A DNA stretch of 64,000 nucleotides from Oscillospiraceae bacterium. GTDB lineage: Bacteria; Bacillota; Clostridia; Oscillospirales; Ruminococcaceae. Positions 60,180 to 64,000 of this stretch are shown in pieces. The notes below the pieces were generated by a model. The model did no database searches. It was not told the DNA's origin and saw only the letters and a program-made list of their open reading frames with translations. The translations under genes and the position numbers were made by a program. Position 1 is the first letter of the stretch. Each line of letters opens with the position of its first letter. The stretch spans positions 37,305 through 101,304 of the forward strand of contig WRBI01000004.1 of the NCBI GenBank assembly GCA_009784625.1. The letters are read 5' to 3'.

Positions 60180-60430
60180 TGTGGAGTTATGATAAGAAGT
60201 TGCAATATCCGGTAAAAATCAAAACACCCAACCCTGCCATGGCAAGGATCGTTATGACCCAGCTGGGCGGGCCGGATGGGGAACTGGGCGCGGCTATGCG
60301 TTATCTGCACCAGCGGTATAGCTGCCCTTACGGAGAAGTTACCGGAATACTGACAGATGTAGGTATGTCGGGGATAAAAATGTCTCAGCCACTAAAAAAG
60401 CGGACAAGCCTTATAGTAATAGGCTTTTAA
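60179..60430 (+). pseudogene. cotJC: Truncated CotJC (manganese catalase-like coat protein)
   Basis: 83 codons. Residues 1-62 match the CotJC N-terminus ('MWSYDKKLQYPVKIKTPNP', 'GGPDGELGAAMRYLHQRY', 'GILTDVG'). The family normally continues with TEELAHLE, which carries the metal-binding Glu and His, to about 190 residues. Here the match stops sharply after Gly62 (60364) and 21 unrelated residues follow to a stop. Beyond that point the DNA is AT-rich and carries mobile-element genes, so an insertion has split cotJC; the 3' half should lie beyond the right edge. The truncated product cannot be an active catalase. Confidence 0.85.
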
Positions 60431-60609
60431 TACATACCATCTCAACCAAAGATAGAATCGCAAAGTGGGGTGGAAGTTTGCTAGACCAAGAAAAAAGCAC
60501 GTTCCCCTACAAGGTTGCGCCTTGCAAGACCGAGAGGATTATTAAGTTGTTTATAGCCGCGTAAAGTCATTATTATGTAGCCGTCTATCATGGGCGGCTA
60601 CTTTGCTGT

Positions 60610-60638
60610 TTGACAAAATCAATTATTTACGATAAAAT
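60610..60638 (+). promoter_or_regulatory. Promoter of the DUF4143 ATPase gene
   Basis: TTGACA (60610-60615), 17 bases, TAAAAT (60633-60638), plus strand; ATG at 60675 follows AGAGGTG. Confidence 0.8.
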
Positions 60639-60674
60639 AAGATAAATTTTATATTATCATGTAAGAGGTGCGCT

Positions 60675-61901
60675 ATGGAATATATTAAACGTAGCTTGGA
60701 GCGTAAATTCACTCGAATGAGCGAGTTTTTTAAGGCTGTACTTGTTACTGGGGCAAGGCAAGTAGGCAAGACCACTATGCTTAGGCATTTGGCTGAAAGC
60801 CATAACAGAACCTACGTTACGCTCGATAATCTAATGGCGCGGAATTTAGCCAAATCCGACCCGGTTCTATTCTTCCAGACTTACAAGCCGCCAATTATCA
60901 TTGACGAGGTGCAATACGCGACAGAACTATTTAGTCAGATAAAAATCATGTGTGATGAAAGCGAAGAACCCGGACAATTTTGGCTGACAGGTTCGCAACA
61001 ATTCAACATGATGAAAAATGTCCGCGAAACACTGGCGGGCAGAGTTGGTATATTGGAACTATACAGTCTTTCAAAGAACGAGAAAGACAGCATTTCATTT
61101 GAGGACGATTTAGACTTTTCTCTGTCCTGTTTGCAGGCGCGGCAATCGAAAGCGCAAAAAAATGATATAATCCGCATTTATGAGCATATTTGGCGCGGTG
61201 GTATGCCACAAGTGCTACAGGCTGACGCTGAACAGCGACAGGAGTATTATAACGCCTATGTAAATACCTACATCATGCGCGATGTTGCTCAGTTAGGCGG
61301 CATAACAGATACTTTGCGTTTTTCCAAGTTTTTGACTGCGTGTGCGGCGCTTGTGTCGGAGCAAATCAATTATAAGACCCTCGCCGACACAGCGGAAATA
61401 GCGCAGCCCACCGCGAAAGAATGGCTTAGGCTTTTGGAGAGTTTGGGAATCGTTTATCTATTGCGGCCATACGCCAATAACGCATTGAAGCGCTTAACGA
61501 AAACACCGAAACTGTATTTTTGCGATACAGGGCTTGCCGCCCATCTTTCCATGTGGCTAACACGGGAAACCCTCATGAACGGGGCTGCAAGCGGGCATTA
61601 TTTTGAGAACTTTGTTGTTGTTGAGCTTCTAAAAAACTATGCCTATGCTCAAACTAAGGCGAATATGACATACTACCGAGATTCCAATGCGAAGGAAATA
61701 GATATATTTGTGGAACGTGATGCCTCCGTTCATCCATTGGAAATTAAAAAGTCCGCTAACCCCGACCGCCGTGAGGTAAAGAAATTTAATATATTGGATA
61801 AAACATCATTAGAGCAGGGCTGCGGCGGGATTATATGTATGTGTGAGGAGGTCATACCGATTGATGCAAAAAATTTCTTTATCCCGTGCAATCTGATTTA
61901 G
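60675..61901 (+). CDS. AAA-14 ATPase with DUF4143 domain
   Basis: 408 residues. N-terminal AAA ATPase: Walker A 'VTGARQVGKTTMLRHL', Walker B 'PPIIIDEVQYA', sensor region 'FWLTGSQQFNMM'. The C-terminal DUF4143 domain has 'FCDTGLAAHL', 'GHYFENFVVVELLKN', 'YYRDSNAKEIDIFVE' and 'PLEIKKS', a PD-(D/E)xK-like nuclease pattern (Glu-Asp-ExK). These proteins are very common, often patchily distributed, in anaerobes; function is not established. AT-rich, with its own promoter, within the element. Confidence 0.93.
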   Translation: MEYIKRSLERKFTRMSEFFKAVLVTGARQVGKTTMLRHLAESHNRTYVTLDNLMARNLAKSDPVLFFQTYKPPIIIDEVQYATELFSQIKIMCDESEEPGQFWLTGSQQFNMMKNVRETLAGRVGILELYSLSKNEKDSISFEDDLDFSLSCLQARQSKAQKNDIIRIYEHIWRGGMPQVLQADAEQRQEYYNAYVNTYIMRDVAQLGGITDTLRFSKFLTACAALVSEQINYKTLADTAEIAQPTAKEWLRLLESLGIVYLLRPYANNALKRLTKTPKLYFCDTGLAAHLSMWLTRETLMNGAASGHYFENFVVVELLKNYAYAQTKANMTYYRDSNAKEIDIFVERDASVHPLEIKKSANPDRREVKKFNILDKTSLEQGCGGIICMCEEVIPIDAKNFFIPCNLI

Positions 61902-61931
61902 CGTGATATTATAATAATAGGAGATTTGCAG

Positions 61932-62099
61932 ATGGACGAAAATCGAACAATACCCCCTACAAGCGTAGTGCATACTGAAAAAGTAAATGGAGCGACCTAT
62001 ATTGTACAATCAAATTATGTCGGAAAAATAACATTCCTAGATTTACTAAAGCAAATGATAAAGCGGGATATTGAAAGGGGAACATTCTTTGATGAATAA
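61932..62099 (+). CDS. TnpW-like transposon-encoded peptide
   Basis: 55 residues, too short for usual ORF cut-offs. 'TEKVNGATYIVQSNYVGKITFL' followed by 'DLLKQMIKRDIE' fits the TnpW family (IxGTTYxVxSxF...LxRLIxxD), found beside recombinases in Tn4451-like and related clostridial elements. AGGAG lies eight bases before the ATG. Its role is unknown. It is 30 bp downstream of the ATPase gene, and a terminator follows. Confidence 0.65.
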   Translation: MDENRTIPPTSVVHTEKVNGATYIVQSNYVGKITFLDLLKQMIKRDIERGTFFDE

Positions 62100-62101
62100 T
62101 C

Positions 62102-62150
62102 AAAAAGAAAGACGTCGTGATTGTGATGCACGGCGTCTTTTCTTTTTGTG
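62102..62150 (+). terminator. Intrinsic terminator after the TnpW-like gene
   Basis: AAAAAGAAAGACGTCG pairs with CGGCGTCTTTTCTTTTT around a 13-base loop, ending in a T-rich run. Confidence 0.85.
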
Positions 62151-62445
62151 GCGCTTTATGTGCCTAATCATCTAGCAATTTTTTTTGAGTAATGTGTTTA
62201 TTGTGAAGAATCCAAAAACCGCGATAAACAGCGGCAAACAGGCTTATTGCAAGGGCTTAACCGTTTGTGAAAATGACACTTCACAGGCGGTTATCTCTAT
62301 TTTATCAAGTTTGCGGCGCTTTGGCAAGAAAAAACGCAACAGGCACCCACATTGCTTTAGGGGCTTGCCCTCACGCCTTCCCCGTGTTACAATATCTGTA
62401 GAAATCATGCGGTTTTTGCGCAAAGCCGCCGAGAGGTCGTGTGCC

Positions 62446-63405
62446 ATGAGCGGCAAAACAAAGGAATCCAAGCTCATATACTTCAACGACGTAAAGCCCA
62501 CAGCGGTGTGCTGGCTTGCCAAGCCTTTCATCGCGAGGGGCAAAATAACGGTGATACAGGGCGACCCCGGCAGCGGGAAAACAACGCTGGCACTTTCCAT
62601 CGCCGCACATATATCAACAGGCAAGCCGCTCCCGTTTTCAACCAGTGAACCGGTAATGGGAAGCGTCATATATCAAAACGCAGAAGATTGTGCAGCGGAT
62701 ACGCTCAAACCCCGGCTTATCAGTATGGGTGCGGATTGTAGCAAGATAGCGTTCATTGAGGCCGCCTCCCTAAATATTGACGAAGACTGCAAAATCCTAG
62801 AGCAACATGTACGAGAAACAAATGCCTCCATGTTGACACTTGACCCTTTCACCGCTTTCATGGGTAGCAAAGCAGATATGTGCCGAGCAACGGATATACG
62901 GCGACTGATGGGCGGCTTGATGAAGATAGCGGAGAAATATAATTGTGCAATGGTCTTAATCGCGCACATGAATAAATCCGCAGGGGCAAAGGATTTATAC
63001 CGCGCACTTGGCTCAATCGACATCCCCGCCGCCGCAAGAAGCGTTATGCTGGTCGGGCGGGATGAAGATGGCGAAACCAGATATGTCCGACACATCAAAA
63101 GTAGCCTAGTCCCGGAAGCGTCAGCGTTCGCGTTTCGGATATGTGAAAATTCATCGGTTGAGTTTTTAGGGGACTATGAGGGCGCGCTAGACGATACAGA
63201 ACCCCTCACCCCCGCAGATAACCGCAAGAGCCACAAGGCGGAGGAAATCATACTTAACATGACAGCCAGCGGACAGTGCCGCAGTACAGATATTATGGAC
63301 GCTTGTGGCAAAAACAACATCAGCCCTGCTACCGTGAAGCGCGTTAAGGGACACCTCGGCATCAAATCTATAAAGAAGCAAGACGAATGGTACTGGATGC
63401 AATAA
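62446..63405 (+). CDS. RepA-like AAA-25 family ATPase/helicase of the mobile element
   Basis: 319 residues. After 'VKPTAVCWLAKPFIARG' come Walker A 'VIQGDPGSGKTTLALSIA', a Walker B-like 'SMLTLDPFTAFMG', and 'CAMVLIAHMNKSAGAKDLYRALGSIDIPAAARSVMLVG', typical of RepA/RecA-fold hexameric helicases in plasmids and integrative elements. The last 70 residues look like a winged helix ('STDIMDACGKNNISPATVKRVKGHLG'). It probably loads at an element origin. The ATG at 62446 has GAGAGG nine bases upstream; an in-frame start at 62185 lacks one and adds unrelated sequence. The stretch 62151-62445 shows no supported gene. Confidence 0.87.
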   Translation: MSGKTKESKLIYFNDVKPTAVCWLAKPFIARGKITVIQGDPGSGKTTLALSIAAHISTGKPLPFSTSEPVMGSVIYQNAEDCAADTLKPRLISMGADCSKIAFIEAASLNIDEDCKILEQHVRETNASMLTLDPFTAFMGSKADMCRATDIRRLMGGLMKIAEKYNCAMVLIAHMNKSAGAKDLYRALGSIDIPAAARSVMLVGRDEDGETRYVRHIKSSLVPEASAFAFRICENSSVEFLGDYEGALDDTEPLTPADNRKSHKAEEIILNMTASGQCRSTDIMDACGKNNISPATVKRVKGHLGIKSIKKQDEWYWMQ

Positions 63406-63616
63406 ACCTCACAACCAAGCCGTTATTTGTCAAGGGTATCAAATCCATACATGCAACGATACCATTGATTGATACACTTCCTAAAATCCTATAACTATCA
63501 CGAATATGAGAAAAATCAAGAGTATCGCCTCTCCCACATGATACCCTTGTCCAATTCGCACAATTGCCGCCTTGGTTGCCTTTTGGATATACTAAAGGCA
63601 CAAAGGGGGGCGGAAA

Positions 63617-63799
63617 ATGCAATCAGATGACTTTGAAAAAGCCTACGGTGACTTTATCGACCGACCCGAATATGACGAAGCGCAGGGCGATTTATTTAGA
63701 ATCGTTCGCATATCATTTAAGGCCGGATGGGAATCCGCAGGCGGAAACCCGCCGCCATCACAGCCGGTTGTCCGGCTTCTTCCGAAAGAACCAACATAA
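63617..63799 (+). CDS. Small hypothetical protein of the mobile element
   Basis: 60 residues, acidic start ('MQSDDFEKAYGDFIDRPEYDEAQGDLFRIV') and a Pro-rich end. GGGGGGCGG lies right before the ATG, so translation is likely. Short proteins of this kind, close to a RepA-like gene and followed by a terminator, are common in clostridial integrative elements; I do not recognise a named family. The 210 bp between it and the RepA-like gene hold nothing seen. Confidence 0.6.
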   Translation: MQSDDFEKAYGDFIDRPEYDEAQGDLFRIVRISFKAGWESAGGNPPPSQPVVRLLPKEPT

Positions 63800-63810
63800 T
63801 ATAGCTAGAC

Positions 63811-63850
63811 CGCAAAGCCGCTTATTCATCACGAATAGGCGGCTTTTTCG
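63811..63850 (+). terminator. Intrinsic terminator
   Basis: AAAGCCGC...ATTC/GAAT...GGCGGCTTT stem followed by TTTTCGCG, after the small gene at 63617-63799. Confidence 0.8.
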
Positions 63851-63926
63851 CGTTTCCGGGGCATTACATAACCGCTTCCGCCTATCTGATGGAAGCGGCA
63901 AACTATTTTAGGAGGCCAGATACCAA

Positions 63927-64000
63927 ATGAATGACGTAGACAAAATGCTAGTGAAGCAGTTCTTACTTCGTGTTCGGCAAGAGGGCTTTACTATCGTAGA
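63927..64000 (+). CDS. Start of a further mobile-element gene (cut by right edge)
   Basis: The first 24 codons (MNDVDKMLVKQFLLRVRQEG...) are open to the window edge. AGGAGG lies 11 bases upstream (63910-63915). Too short to identify; an Arg/Leu-rich start of this sort is seen in many element proteins. Confidence 0.5.
   Translation, partial: MNDVDKMLVKQFLLRVRQEGFTIV

Larger units (their letters stand above)
60365..64000. mobile_element. End of an integrated element (IME/Tn4451-like) inserted in cotJC
   Basis: It begins at the cotJC break (about 60364). Base composition falls, and the cargo is typical of clostridial mobilizable elements: DUF4143 ATPase, TnpW-like peptide, RepA-like ATPase, short unknown ORFs, each block ending in its own terminator. 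No integrase or relaxase is seen before the edge; in this class the recombinase gene is often at the other end. The gap 60431-60674 holds two hairpins (about 60403-60427 and 60577-60605) but no gene. Confidence 0.7.

Overview
The window looks like a chromosome segment of an anaerobic, endospore-forming member of the Bacillota, most likely Clostridia close to Oscillospirales. Support comes from spore-coat cotJ genes, a YmfF/YmfH peptidase pair, ECF-type vitamin transport, AsrABC sulfite reductase with Clostridium-type nitrate reductase genes, strong GGAGG ribosome sites and many GTG or TTG starts. Coding DNA is G+C-rich except in a few islands (about 42.2-42.7 kb and 60.4-64 kb). I saw no rRNA, tRNA or CRISPR array.

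Layout. 1-8.9 kb (minus): one long operon behind a cobalamin riboswitch. It runs promoter, B12 aptamer, terminator, HU-like protein, secreted Ig-like protein, small membrane protein, DUF4430 (transcobalamin-like) lipoprotein, EcfT, fused double EcfA, EcfS, LolD/MacB-type ATPase and a large secreted protein cut by the left edge. 9-19.9 kb: single genes and pairs: an IolE-like TIM barrel, a DUF5131 protein, an Lsa-type ABC-F with a three-codon leader, a HAL/PAL-family protein without the MIO triad, HisC, a BCCT carrier with a fused HTH-LicC-LicA protein, and a DUF454 membrane protein. 20-30.8 kb (minus): a ten-gene respiratory or assimilatory operon asrABC - TDT channel - narABC-like - moeA - mobAB, preceded by a Crp-family gene and a near-ideal class II CRP promoter. 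30.9-35.3 kb (plus): MATE exporter and siroheme genes, which feed the siroheme enzyme AsrC. So reductase, cofactor and regulator genes for sulfite/nitrite and nitrate reduction lie together.

35.3-42.7 kb: a 90-bp tandem repeat, a PilZ protein, a three-gene phage-type lysis cassette without other phage genes, a degenerate PTS enzyme I paralogue, a VTE5-VTE6-like fusion kinase and an AT-rich SF0329-type gene. 42.8-51.3 kb: SecDF, an IseA-like lipoprotein, Lgt, the YmfF/YmfH peptidases and a chemoreceptor. 51.3-58.7 kb: a 2.47-kilo-residue cyclic beta-1,2-glucan synthase. 59.2-60.4 kb: cotJA (with a 12-residue Pro/Met repeat), cotJB and a cotJC cut off after residue 62. From there to the right edge the DNA is AT-rich and carries a DUF4143 ATPase, a TnpW-like peptide and a RepA-like ATPase: one end of an integrated mobile element sitting in cotJC.

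Three families of non-coding repeats are scattered between genes: a 150-160 bp element with covarying stems (2 copies), a 90-bp hairpin unit (tandem array plus one solo copy), and a TTGACAATT-type inverted-repeat element (2 copies).
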